Both the position numbers and the translations under genes were made by a program. Positions 27,022 through 35,356 of a stretch of 64,000 nucleotides of DNA are shown in pieces. Numbering within the stretch: position 1 is the stretch's first letter; the number at the start of each line of letters is the position of its first letter. Source of the DNA: UBA11606 sp965243715 (GTDB taxonomy: Bacteria; Actinomycetota; Acidimicrobiia; Acidimicrobiales; Aldehydirespiratoraceae); NCBI GenBank assembly GCA_965243715.1, contig CBDEVU010000017.1, positions 1,178,001-1,242,000 of the forward strand, written 5' to 3'. The notes under the pieces were generated by a model. The model searched no databases. It was not told the origin of the DNA and worked only from the letters and a program-made list of their open reading frames with translations.

Positions 27022-28521
27022 TCAGGGGAGTTCGAGTCGCTTGCCCGACGTTTGCGCGTCCGTTGAGTCCAGCAGTGCGTTGGTTGCGTTGAGTTGGCCT
27101 TCGGTTGCGGTTGAGTCGGCCCATGGCATGGCTGACGTCCATCTCCATGCGTAGGTCATGATTGGGACGAACGCTCCGAGATCGTCGTTGGTTGAGATCC
27201 GGCGGAGACCCGCTATGTACTCGTTGCGGTAGACGCTTGGGATGACGATGCGCGCTGCTCGGACCGCCGACAATTCGGCGTTCATCATGACCCGAGCCAC
27301 TCTGCCATTGCCGTCGACGAACGGGTGGACTTCGCTGATGACGAGCATGACATAGAGGGCTCTAGCGAACCCGGCTGGCACTTGTTCGGTCTGTTCGAGA
27401 CCTTTTCGAAGTGTTCCTTCGATGAGTTCGGGCTCGACGAATTGGTAGATGCCGACCTGATTGTTCTTTGTTTTCCAGTCGCCGGGGCGTTTCTCGGGTC
27501 GTCCCCGCATTATCTCAAGGTGTCGAGCCTTGAGGTGCTTGATGAGCTCGTCCGGGTCGGTCGATGTTGCAGCACGGCCGATCGGATCAACGACACACCT
27601 GTAGGTGCCGAGAATGTCGTGGCCGTCGGCTGGTCTGTCCGCTGGTGGTTCCTGGCGTTCGACGATTGTTCGTGCTTCCTCGATGGTGAACTCGGTGCCT
27701 TCTATGTAGTTGGAGAAATAGCTCTCGTAGAACGGGAGCTCGCCGAACGGGTCGGCTTCTCCGAGCCAGTCAGGAACGGACGGCGGAGTGAGTGTCGATA
27801 GTGCTTGAGCTGCTTTGGCGAAGAGGTTTTGGCGTCGTTCGTCCCAGGCGTGGCCTTGCGTGAGAGCGACTAAGAGCTGTCCTGCGTCTCGTCGGGGTGG
27901 CTCCAATCCGGCGAGCTGTTCAAACAGTGCGTCTATGGTTTCGACGTGATGGGGTTGTCCTACCTTGATGGCGAGATCGCGAGCATGGACGCGGAGTCGA
28001 TCGGTGCGTTCGGGTCCCCAAGCTATTGCCTTGCCTGCTAGCCAGTTCTCAAGTTCGGACCGGGTGAGGGTACGAGAGACGTTTCCGGCTCTGGACCTGG
28101 ATATTTCGAGGTTGTCGAGGAGAGTTCGCGCTGGGCTGGCGATGAAGAGTCCATGGGTCCAATTCGGATCGCCTGTGTACGGGCTGCCTTTGCGGATCCG
28201 AATCTCAAGGCCGGGGAGAGTTAGTCGGGTCTTGGTTGTGTCAGCAGTGACGAAGAGCGTGCCGTCACTGATATCTCCCGAGGTTGCTGCCGAACGGTCC
28301 ACGATCGTTGCCCCGGGTAGGAGGTGTCCGGTGATGCTCGACCAGTTCGCAGCGACGATTTCTTCGGGCGGCGATGTGGTGTCGGCGCTGAAGATCTTCG
28401 GGCCGAGTCGCCGGATGCGTCCGGCGGTGACGGCCTTCGAAAGTGTGGTACGGGAGGCGACGTCGTCGAAGAAGACAGTACGGGGTCCCGTAGGCCACCG
28501 GTGCGAGGATGTTTCAGCCAC
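27022..28521 (-). CDS. Fic/DOC-family enzyme with AbiEi-like N-terminal domain
   Basis: The catalytic Fic motif HPFVDGNGRVAR is at residues 399-410, complete with the His, so AMPylation or another nucleotidyl/phosphoryl transfer is expected. An inhibitory motif S-NYI-EG (residues 270-275) lies just before the Fic core, as in self-inhibited class II enzymes. The first 150 residues (AVTAGRIRRLGPKIFSADTT, LPGATIVDRSAATSG, ASPARTLLDNL) resemble the winged-helix and adjoining region of AbiEi antitoxins. The protein of 499 residues is thus a fusion. It is divergent from the helicase operon at 28698. Confidence 0.85.
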   Translation of the reverse strand: MAETSSHRWPTGPRTVFFDDVASRTTLSKAVTAGRIRRLGPKIFSADTTSPPEEIVAANWSSITGHLLPGATIVDRSAATSGDISDGTLFVTADTTKTRLTLPGLEIRIRKGSPYTGDPNWTHGLFIASPARTLLDNLEISRSRAGNVSRTLTRSELENWLAGKAIAWGPERTDRLRVHARDLAIKVGQPHHVETIDALFEQLAGLEPPRRDAGQLLVALTQGHAWDERRQNLFAKAAQALSTLTPPSVPDWLGEADPFGELPFYESYFSNYIEGTEFTIEEARTIVERQEPPADRPADGHDILGTYRCVVDPIGRAATSTDPDELIKHLKARHLEIMRGRPEKRPGDWKTKNNQVGIYQFVEPELIEGTLRKGLEQTEQVPAGFARALYVMLVISEVHPFVDGNGRVARVMMNAELSAVRAARIVIPSVYRNEYIAGLRRISTNDDLGAFVPIMTYAWRWTSAMPWADSTATEGQLNATNALLDSTDAQTSGKRLELP

Positions 28522-28672
28522 AGGTTTACAGTATCAGTTCGAGAGCACGTGAAGTTTACGTTTCTGGCAGATAAGGGCGCGTCGATGTGGTCAGTTAGTG
28601 CTTGAGAAGCATGTATGGCGAACGTTTTCGGCGAATCGTGGAGTAATCAGGTTCATGAAACTTGCTCAAACC

Positions 28673-28688
28673 TATACAGATCTATACA
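28673..28688 (+). promoter_or_regulatory. Tandem -10-like TATACA elements, possible leaderless promoter
   Basis: Two CTATACA copies (TATACA at 28673-28678 and 28683-28688) are spaced ten bases apart. The second ends nine bases before the GTG at 28698, so transcription from it would begin at or next to the start codon, as in leaderless actinobacterial mRNAs. The repeat could also be a target of the MerR-like domain of the encoded protein. No convincing -35 is seen. Confidence 0.3.
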
Positions 28689-28697
28689 TTTGTCTCT

Positions 28698-30572
28698 GTG
28701 GCTGAGTCGAGCGATTTCCTGTCTGTCGGCGAGGCTGCCGCGTTTATGGGGGTGTCGGCTGAGACGCTCCGACGGTGGGATCGAAGTGGGCGATTGCCTG
28801 CGACGAGGCGCCCGGGCTCGAAGCACCGTTTTTACGCCCGGCAGGACCTTGCGGAGTTCCGTCTCGACTACGCCCGAGCAGAGACACGCGACGGCACGCG
28901 GGTTTCTGTGTTCGTCAGTGAGACCGCGGATGTGGAACACAACGAACGGCTCCGCGACCCCCAGAGCGAAGCTCACCGCGTCGTCCGGACCCACTTTGCT
29001 GCTGCGGATGAGCCAGCGATGGCGGTCATTCCAGTGGGTTGTGGCAAGACCGGCCTCATTTCGATTCTGCCCTTCGGAATTGCCGAAGGACGCGTTCTCG
29101 TGATTGCCCCCAACCTCACGATCAGGGATGGCATTGCTGATGCTCTCGACATTGCGAGCACAGAGTGCTTCTGGGCCAAGACCAGAGTGCTGCCTCACTT
29201 TCAACGCGGCCCGTACATGGCTCTTCTTGATGGCAAGGACGCGAACATTCACGACTGCGCAGAAAGCGACTTCGTCGTCACGAACATCCAACAACTCGCC
29301 AGTTCTGCCGATCGTTGGTTGCCTCAGTTCCCACCTGACTTTTTTGACATGATCATCGTTGACGAAGGTCACCACTCCGCCGCGGAGAGCTGGCGCAAGA
29401 CGCTACGGCGGTTTCCGGATGCAAAGGTGGTCAGTCTGACGGCGACGCCGTTTCGCACCGATCGCCAAGAACTGCCTGGCGAGGTCGTTTACAGGTACAG
29501 CTTTGCCAGAGCGATGTTGAAGGGCTACATCAAAGAGATCCGTAGCCGAAGCGCCCAGCCCTCAGAGCTCTATTTCACGGTGGCGGGGGAGGATCGCCAA
29601 TACAGTCTTGATCAGGTTCTGGCCCTTAGCGAGGAGGCATGGTTCCGCAAGAGTGTGGCGCTATCCCCAGAATGCAATCGCCACATCGTCGAGGCCAGCA
29701 TCGCCGAGTGCAACTGGATGAGCGAACGGACTGGAACCCATCATCAAGTCATTGCATCGGCGTGCAGCATTGAACATGCCCGTCAGGTCCGCTCGATCTA
29801 TCGAGAGTGTGGATACCGAGCCGAAGCGATCTCGAGTGATCTTGATCCCGATGAGAAGGAGAGGATTCTCCGGCGGCTTCGGGACCATCAGATCGATTGC
29901 ATCGTGCAGGTGCAGATGCTCGGGGAGGGGTTCGATCATCCGCCGTTGAGCGTGGCCGCCATCTTCCGCCCGTATCGGTCGTTGGCTCCCTACATCCAAT
30001 TCGTCGGCCGGATCATGCGAGTGGTCCGTCAGAACGAACCAGACCACCCGGACAACAAGGGCGTGATCGTGTCCCACGTGGGACTCAACAATGAAGGCCG
30101 GTGGACCGATTTCCGCGACCTCGACCTTGATGACCAGGAGCTAGTCAAAAAATGGGCAGAAGGAGAGCCTGGCCCTACATCCGAGATCATCAGCCACTTC
30201 CTCGATCACCGTTTCCTTGACCCCGAGGACGACCGAGTCCTCGAGGAGATTCCAGTTTCACCTCAGCGACGCCGCCAAGAAGCGCAACGGCGCCTCGCGG
30301 AACGAACCCAATCCGTGGCGGCTCGGGTCCTCACTGACCTCGGAGTACGATTCAACGGGCGCCAACTCACCAAAGCTGCCGGCAGAGGTGGCCAACCAAA
30401 CCAACAGACAGCGATCGTCTTGATGCACGAACGCGTCAATGACTTCATCGGGATCGATTCGGGCACTCGGGGCGAGATCTCAGGCGACCAAGCAATCGCT
30501 GCGATCGAACATCTCGACCAACTTGGTGACGAGATCGTGGCCGAATACAAATCGCGGATTGAGAAGAGATAG
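28698..30572 (+). CDS. SF2 helicase with MerR/excisionase-type DNA-binding N-terminus
   Basis: Residues about 9-50 are a MerR/excisionase-like HTH (LSVGEAAAFMGVSAETLRRWD, ending at the wing with RRPGSKHRFY). Then follow SF2 helicase motifs: I (VGCGKT), Ia (IAPNLTI), II (IIVDEGHH), III (LTATPFRT), V (VQMLGEGFDHP) and VI (QFVGRIMR). The protein of about 624 residues resembles helicase subunits of defence systems that unwind or translocate on DNA. A TTG at 28662 is possible, but GTG 28698 is preferred. Two further genes follow three and fourteen bases later. Confidence 0.85.
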   Translation: MAESSDFLSVGEAAAFMGVSAETLRRWDRSGRLPATRRPGSKHRFYARQDLAEFRLDYARAETRDGTRVSVFVSETADVEHNERLRDPQSEAHRVVRTHFAAADEPAMAVIPVGCGKTGLISILPFGIAEGRVLVIAPNLTIRDGIADALDIASTECFWAKTRVLPHFQRGPYMALLDGKDANIHDCAESDFVVTNIQQLASSADRWLPQFPPDFFDMIIVDEGHHSAAESWRKTLRRFPDAKVVSLTATPFRTDRQELPGEVVYRYSFARAMLKGYIKEIRSRSAQPSELYFTVAGEDRQYSLDQVLALSEEAWFRKSVALSPECNRHIVEASIAECNWMSERTGTHHQVIASACSIEHARQVRSIYRECGYRAEAISSDLDPDEKERILRRLRDHQIDCIVQVQMLGEGFDHPPLSVAAIFRPYRSLAPYIQFVGRIMRVVRQNEPDHPDNKGVIVSHVGLNNEGRWTDFRDLDLDDQELVKKWAEGEPGPTSEIISHFLDHRFLDPEDDRVLEEIPVSPQRRRQEAQRRLAERTQSVAARVLTDLGVRFNGRQLTKAAGRGGQPNQQTAIVLMHERVNDFIGIDSGTRGEISGDQAIAAIEHLDQLGDEIVAEYKSRIEKR

Positions 30573-30574
30573 CC

Positions 30575-30811
30575 ATGCCAGCAATACGTAGCGTCCTAAA
30601 ACATGTGGCGGTAGAGGTGGCGAAAGGCCGCCGGAAATGTGGACACAAGAAGAAGGAGCACGTCATCGCGAAGGGTGAGGCGTTCCTCCGGGTCCGGGAG
30701 GATTCGCAGGGGTATAAGAATTACTGCGCAGCCTGTGCGCCCGCCATCCTCGAGAAAGCGCAGGCCGACTTGGACCTACTCTTCTCGACCCTTCATCTCC
30801 CCCCGGTCTGA
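30575..30811 (+). CDS. Small Cys-rich protein of helicase operon
   Basis: This 78-residue protein has two possible zinc ligand clusters: CGHKKKEH near residues 24-31 and CAACAP near residues 52-57. The middle is basic and the C-terminus is a short helix. It starts three bases after the helicase stop and ends fourteen bases before the AbiJ-like gene, so it is co-transcribed with both. I do not recognise a named family. Confidence 0.65.
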   Translation: MPAIRSVLKHVAVEVAKGRRKCGHKKKEHVIAKGEAFLRVREDSQGYKNYCAACAPAILEKAQADLDLLFSTLHLPPV

Positions 30812-30824
30812 TGGCATCTGAGAA

Positions 30825-31799
30825 ATGATCTCCGGTGTAACACGCCGAGCGCTACTAGATTTGTTCGAGTCCTACGACCCGAACCCTGACCTCACGGTCG
30901 CTGGTCTGCTCCTCGGGGGACAACCCGAACGGCATCGGCCCCTTCGATGGTGGGGGCGCCTCGACGAGGTCGAGTTCATGTCGCGTCTGTATGACCTCGA
31001 CAACCTTCCATCGAGTGACGAGCGGTATCCGAATTGTAGAGGCGACATCATTCAGCACTGCATCGCGAACTGTGATTGGGAAGCATCGTGGCCACTGCAA
31101 GACGAACGGTTCGGCTTGTCGACCTCCGACGCTGACCTTCTTCGCTTTCTAGCCGAGACGCTGCACCCTGAGGTTCGGTCGGATCCCGACGATGTGTCGC
31201 GCCTACTTAACACCTACAATCGACTGCTTCGCCCCGACGGTGCCGAGATCATCCGTTCTGGCACGATCTCGCGCCGGCCTGTGTACGCGGGCGGCGCCGC
31301 CGTGCCGCGGAATATCCAACCCTCGACACTGCGAGAGGCGATAGGTCAAGCGGTTCGGAACAACCTCACCGACTGCACCCTCACCGAACTCGACGAGCTT
31401 CTGGTCGAACTGGAAATGACAGCATCCGAAGGCCCCAAGCCAGACCAAGCGGCACGCTTGCTGTACGACCGCCTCGAGGCAGGGCTGAAAGAGGGATCGT
31501 TGGCATCGCCGGGTAGTTCGAAGGCTCACTACGTGATCGAAAGGCTAGCCGACTGCACCCTCACCGAACTCGACGAACTTCTGGTCGAACTGGAAATGGC
31601 AGCATCGGCCGGCAGAGGTAGTCCGCCCAAGAACCTGATCTTCGCATCCGAAGGCCCCAAGCCAGACCAAGCGGCACGCTTGCTGTACGACCGCCTCGAG
31701 GCAGGGCTGAACGAACCAGAACGCGAAATAATGGAGGCCTATCGCGAGCTACTACGAACCCACGGGTTCGACCTGCCAGCGTTGATCCCGCAGGTGTAA
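30825..31799 (+). CDS. AbiJ-NTD3-type abortive-infection protein, cut by in-frame stop
   Basis: The N-terminal 150 residues (TRRALLDLF, then RWWGRLDEVEFMSRLYDLDN, SSDERYPN, DIIQHC, LLRFLAETLHPEVRSD, LLNTYNRLLRPDG) match the AbiJ N-terminal domain 3 found at the front of abortive-infection-type effectors. The frame ends at LPALIPQV followed by TAA. The same frame continues after the stop with a nuclease-like segment (31800-32112), so the stop appears to replace a Tyr codon. Two direct DNA repeats lie inside (31371-31711). The intact ancestor would join a sensor-type domain to a nuclease. Confidence 0.7.
   Translation: MISGVTRRALLDLFESYDPNPDLTVAGLLLGGQPERHRPLRWWGRLDEVEFMSRLYDLDNLPSSDERYPNCRGDIIQHCIANCDWEASWPLQDERFGLSTSDADLLRFLAETLHPEVRSDPDDVSRLLNTYNRLLRPDGAEIIRSGTISRRPVYAGGAAVPRNIQPSTLREAIGQAVRNNLTDCTLTELDELLVELEMTASEGPKPDQAARLLYDRLEAGLKEGSLASPGSSKAHYVIERLADCTLTELDELLVELEMAASAGRGSPPKNLIFASEGPKPDQAARLLYDRLEAGLNEPEREIMEAYRELLRTHGFDLPALIPQV
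31371..31711 (+). repeat. Intragenic duplication in the AbiJ-like gene
   Basis: A 56-base unit at 31371-31426 recurs at 31551-31606 with two differences (TDCTLTELDELLVELEM / ADCTLTELDELLVELEM). A 68-base unit at 31422-31489 recurs perfectly at 31644-31711 (GPKPDQAARLLYDRLEAGL). The spacing differs by 42 bases, so the first copy has lost the piece that separates the two units in the second. The reading frame is kept. Confidence 0.85.
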
Positions 31800-32222
31800 C
31801 TCCACTTCGATCCGAAGACAATCAAGCAAAGGCTCGCCGGTGACGGAAAGAAGCTCAAGCGTCAACGAATGGACTTTCTGCTGCTCTTGCCGAACAGCCA
31901 CAGAGTCGTTGTCGAACTCGACGGTATTAAGCACTACGCCGACATGTCAGGCAAGGCTAGCCCGAGGCGCTACGCGGAGATGGTCCGGGAAGACCGCAGA
32001 CTGAAGCTCACGGGCTATGACGTCTACCGGGTCGGAGGCTTTGAATTCAAGACCCTTTCAGACGGAAGAGAAGCGGTGCGCCGATTCTTCGAAGAATTGC
32101 TCGACCGCTTGAGGGTGGCGTCCCATCGGCGGTGTAATACGAGGCCTGGCGTAGGTTCCTTCAAGAGCTGCAAACTCATCGAAGGAGACCCACGCCATGC
32201 CCAAACGAGTATCGCCTATTGA
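31800..32222 (+). pseudogene. C-terminal nuclease part of the AbiJ-like gene, truncated by an IS
   Basis: In the same frame as the upstream gene, the sequence after TAA reads LHFDPKTIKQRL and then MDFLLLLPNSHRVVVELDGI, KHYADMSGKASPRRYAEMV and EDRRLKLTGYDVYRVGG. This is a PD-(D/E)XK-type restriction-fold pattern (Asp, then Glu-x-Asp-Gly, His, then a Lys/Arg helix), like C-terminal domains found on AbiJ-NTD3 proteins. The genuine tail ends at about LLDRL; from 32114 the frame runs into the end of an IS256-type element. An ATG at 31869 could allow separate translation. Confidence 0.6.
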
Positions 32223-33180
32223 GACGATCCGCGCCGACATCGACACTGTGTTCGGTTCGGGAAAACCGATTGAGGAGTGTCTGGAGGAGTTGATGCGCCA
32301 CTCGGTGTGGCTTGTGCTTCAGCGGGTCCTCGAGGACGACGGCGGGGGCAGCGCAACGGCCACTGCGACCTTTCGATCAAGACGACGGCGGGGGCGGTGG
32401 GTCTGAAACGGCCGAAGCTGCGTAACACGATCGAGACGTACGCGTCGCAGTTCCTCGGGAAATGGGGTGGTGCGCTCTGCGCCGTTGGAGGCGCTCGGCC
32501 CCGAGACGGCTCTGTCGAAATCGACGGCTTCTCGGATCTGTCAGGTCTCAAGAACGATTCCGAAGTGTTCCAGAACCGCGACCTGACCAGCATTGATTTG
32601 GACTACCCGTTTCTCGACGGGTCGCATTTCAAGATGCATGACGGCACCAACGCGGAGCCGGTCATGGTTGCCTAGGCCATCACCACTGTTAGCCAACCGG
32701 TCCTGGTCGCAGTCGAACCCGCCGCGTCAACGCTGCCTCACCCATCGGGCCAGAAACGTACTCGCCAAAATCCCCACCAATCATCGACGAAGCACAACGC
32801 CGCATCGACGCGTTCGCTGACCGCCACCACCAAGCCTTCCCGACTGCGGTGCGCTGCCCGCAACACCACCGTCAAGCGCTGACCTTGTACCTACGATTCT
32901 GGACCAAGCACCACAAACGGATCCGACACACCAACCTCATCAAACGGACCTTCGGCGAAACCCGACGACGTGTGAAAGTCATCGGCGAGCTGACGAGGAC
33001 TGCGCTACACCCCAGCCATCACCCGACACCCTCTCCAACATCCGCCACCAACTCAACCGACCTACCACCAAGGAGAACCCAACCACCACAGCCCCCGACG
33101 ACACCGCCACAACCGCCGCCTAAAACGACCAACAGGAACCAACACCCAAGCCCGAGTTACACCAAACCTGGGACGCCACC
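32114..33180 (+). mobile_element. IS256-type (mutator) element, decayed copy 1
   Basis: It is bounded by inverted repeats GGTGGCGTCCCA (32114-32125) and TGGGACGCCACC (33169-33180). Inside are fragments of a mutator transposase: MPKRVSPIETIRADIDTVFG and LEELMRHSVWLVLQ at 32197, LDYPFLDGSHFKMHDGTNAE near 32600 in another frame, and HHKRIRHTNLIKRTFGETRR near 32910. Multiple frameshifts and a length of 1,067 bases (full elements are about 1.3 kb) show it is dead. The flanks share no target duplication. It truncates the AbiJ-like nuclease gene. Confidence 0.85.
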
Positions 33181-33275
33181 CGAAGTGGAACCGTGCCACT
33201 CCAAGGCAATGACCACCACCTCGTGGCCTGCCACCACGCCCGCGAGCCGCTTGCCGCTCGTAATCTCGTCGAATC

Positions 33276-34013
33276 TTATTGCCATATCACCCCACCGAAA
33301 TAAACCCGGTCACCGTCACTAAAGTTCATCGCCACCTGTGTCTCGCCAGACATCAAGTCTTCAACTGGTAGCGGTATGCACACAGTCCCCGAGAGTGTCC
33401 CACCAACAAAAACTTCGTCAGACTCGTCAAACTGGTCAAACTCCAGGTAACACCAATCGTCGTGCACTGAGTTAGTTACAGTTCCGATTAGTTCCCAGTC
33501 AAAGTTCCACCCTGTCGAGAGAGGTTCTTTCCCTGCTTCTAAAAGAGTCATGGAGACTTGGAACCCTGCGAATACCGATTCCGCAGGTAGATCGTTAAAG
33601 CTGTCCTCTACTCGGTCCGAGATGTCTTCTGGTGTTGAGATAGTGACCTCCCAGACTGATCCGTCGGCATCGCCCCAAGAATCGAAGATCACCTCTGCGG
33701 CGCCACCGAACGGCAGAGGGGCCTCTCTACTACCGTCGCCAACTGGTAGCGTCGTGGTCGTGGTCGTGGTCGGAGCAGAGGTAGTAGTAGTAGTGGGCGG
33801 AGCAGAGGTAGTAGTAGTGGGCGGAGCCACCGTCGTGGCAGGCGGAGCCACCGTCGTAACGGGTTCCTCCGGAGCTTCGGTCGACAATGGCGCACCACAC
33901 GCCGCTATCATCAAACCGAAGAACATCAGCATTCCAGCCCATGCTAGAACACCGAACAAGACTCGGAATCGGGTCATGGCCGTGGACTCATTCGGATATC
34001 TGGGTGTGTTCAT
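33276..34013 (-). CDS. Secreted lipoprotein with Thr-rich linker
   Basis: A membrane-proximal signal ending in the lipobox MIAAC is followed by a low-complexity linker of Pro, Thr, Val, Ala and Ser (about residues 45-95), then a beta-rich domain of about 150 residues with Asp/Glu/Trp-rich strands. The start at 34013 (MNTPRYPNES) has GGAGGAG seven bases upstream. The folded domain is not recognised; similar proteins are common surface lipoproteins in actinomycetes. Confidence 0.65.
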   Translation of the reverse strand: MNTPRYPNESTAMTRFRVLFGVLAWAGMLMFFGLMIAACGAPLSTEAPEEPVTTVAPPATTVAPPTTTTSAPPTTTTTSAPTTTTTTTLPVGDGSREAPLPFGGAAEVIFDSWGDADGSVWEVTISTPEDISDRVEDSFNDLPAESVFAGFQVSMTLLEAGKEPLSTGWNFDWELIGTVTNSVHDDWCYLEFDQFDESDEVFVGGTLSGTVCIPLPVEDLMSGETQVAMNFSDGDRVYFGGVIWQ

Positions 34014-34043
34014 ATTTTTCTCCTCCAGTGCCGCGGCCACCAT

Positions 34044-34399
34044 AGTTATGGCCTATGACAATCCTTGGAGGGGGCTCCGGCGGGCCACCTTGATCCGAGC
34101 TACGACTCTCAGAGTCCCAACTCGCACAATACTGCCCGCCACCAAGCAGCGCCTCGGAAATTCTCAACGCAAAGGCGCAGATCACGGCCGATACCGCATC
34201 CGCAATCGGACCCTCAGTAGAACACGCGTTGATCTAGACCTCGTCAAAAAGGGTTGCCGGTTCTTCGTCGTCGGGTAAGTCGACTTCGACGTGCTCGCTG
34301 CCTACACTCCGGACCTGAACGACTGGCGCTAGACCCCGCTCTGTTATTTGAAGGCATTAAGTTGAAAGACCTGATCCGAAAGGAAGGCCTCATTGTTGG
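34044..34399. other. Intergenic stretch without recognisable gene
   Basis: I see no frame with coding character, no RNA gene and no convincing terminator. Scattered short frames overlap on both strands. Confidence 0.5.
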
Positions 34400-34948
34400 T
34401 CATACAGCGGTTGACATAGACTTCGCTACTGCTTCGTCGTAGCGTTCACTCCCGAGCCATACCTCCGCTTTCGGATCGAGATAGCGCTGCACGTTGGTTA
34501 CTAGTCGGTGGACTGTATTGCCGCAGGTCCCCCAGAGATGTCGATCAAAGGTCGTGGCGCTAAGTGACTCACCGAACCGGATTGTCAGTGGGGCACCAGT
34601 AACAGTAATTCCGTCTTGCCCGACGTCTGTTGTATCCACCCAAAGCTGCAATTCGGCGTGCTCGGTGATCCGTCGGTAGAGCCCTAGAACGAGGGCAACT
34701 GTGGCGCGGTGTTCAATGAACGAGTTACTCCGATCTGTGGCGCGCCCATCGTGGTAAAACAGGTGACCCCCACGTTCTCCACCGGGAATCTGTAGTTGGA
34801 CCAACGAATGCAACGGATCGTAGAGATCGCGCGGGTCTGAGGTCGTTTCGTACCATGCTTCGTGGTCAAAGCCGAGCCTGACATACCTCTGATTTGGTGT
34901 GCTCCGCTGCACGTATTGCCACAGCTCGAAGAGGATTGAAGATGACAA
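34400..34948 (-). CDS. Hypothetical protein
   Basis: The 182-residue frame has natural composition: an N-terminal helix (ILFELWQYVQRSTPNQRYV), mixed strands (LQLWVDTTDVGQDGITVTG) and a C-terminal helical end. No family is recognised. It starts with TTG eleven bases after the broken frame at 34960-35336, so the two may have formed one transcription unit. Confidence 0.45.
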   Translation of the reverse strand: MSSSILFELWQYVQRSTPNQRYVRLGFDHEAWYETTSDPRDLYDPLHSLVQLQIPGGERGGHLFYHDGRATDRSNSFIEHRATVALVLGLYRRITEHAELQLWVDTTDVGQDGITVTGAPLTIRFGESLSATTFDRHLWGTCGNTVHRLVTNVQRYLDPKAEVWLGSERYDEAVAKSMSTAV

Positions 34949-34959
34949 CCAAAGGTGAT

Positions 34960-35336
34960 CTAGCCACGGGCCAGGATCGACGACGTTGCCCCGTGGTCCG
35001 CGTCCTCAACGCGGTACATTGTGTCGTCTAGTCGTTGGAGCGTGATGCCGTCCGAAAAGAGAGATGCCAACTCTGGGATTGCGTGATCGTGTCGAGCGGT
35101 CTCAAGCATGTAGGTCTTGAGCAGCTTCCGAGATCGGTCATCATCTCCCAATCGTAGCCACCGGCGCCGGGTTGGCCCTCAGGGATTGCATCGGCCACCG
35201 CACCGCCACCGATGTCGGCAATCCGGGTAAGGGTGCGAATGTGGGTGATCTCCTGATCGGTGAACGTCGTGCGCACCGAGCCATAAACCCCGAAGTTCTC
35301 CGCATGCACGCGAACGCTCTCCGCTCGGCAAACCAA
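34960..35336 (-). pseudogene. Hypothetical gene with internal frameshift
   Basis: An N-terminal frame (from 35336) reads VRTTFTDQEITHIRTLTRIA and then GGGAVADAIPEGQPGAGGYDW. After a one-base shift near 35150 the second frame continues RSRKLLKTYMLETARHDHAI and LASLFSDGITLQRLDD to the stop at 34960. Both halves look coding and together give about 120 residues. The product is not recognised. Confidence 0.35.
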
Positions 35337-35356
35337 AACCCGGAGCGATCAGTCAC

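Noticed and set aside
33738..33850. Repeated GTAGTAGTAG-type sequence, considered as CRISPR or satellite
   Set aside because: It is the codon repeat of a Thr/Pro-rich linker in the lipoprotein at 33276; there are no spacers of constant length.
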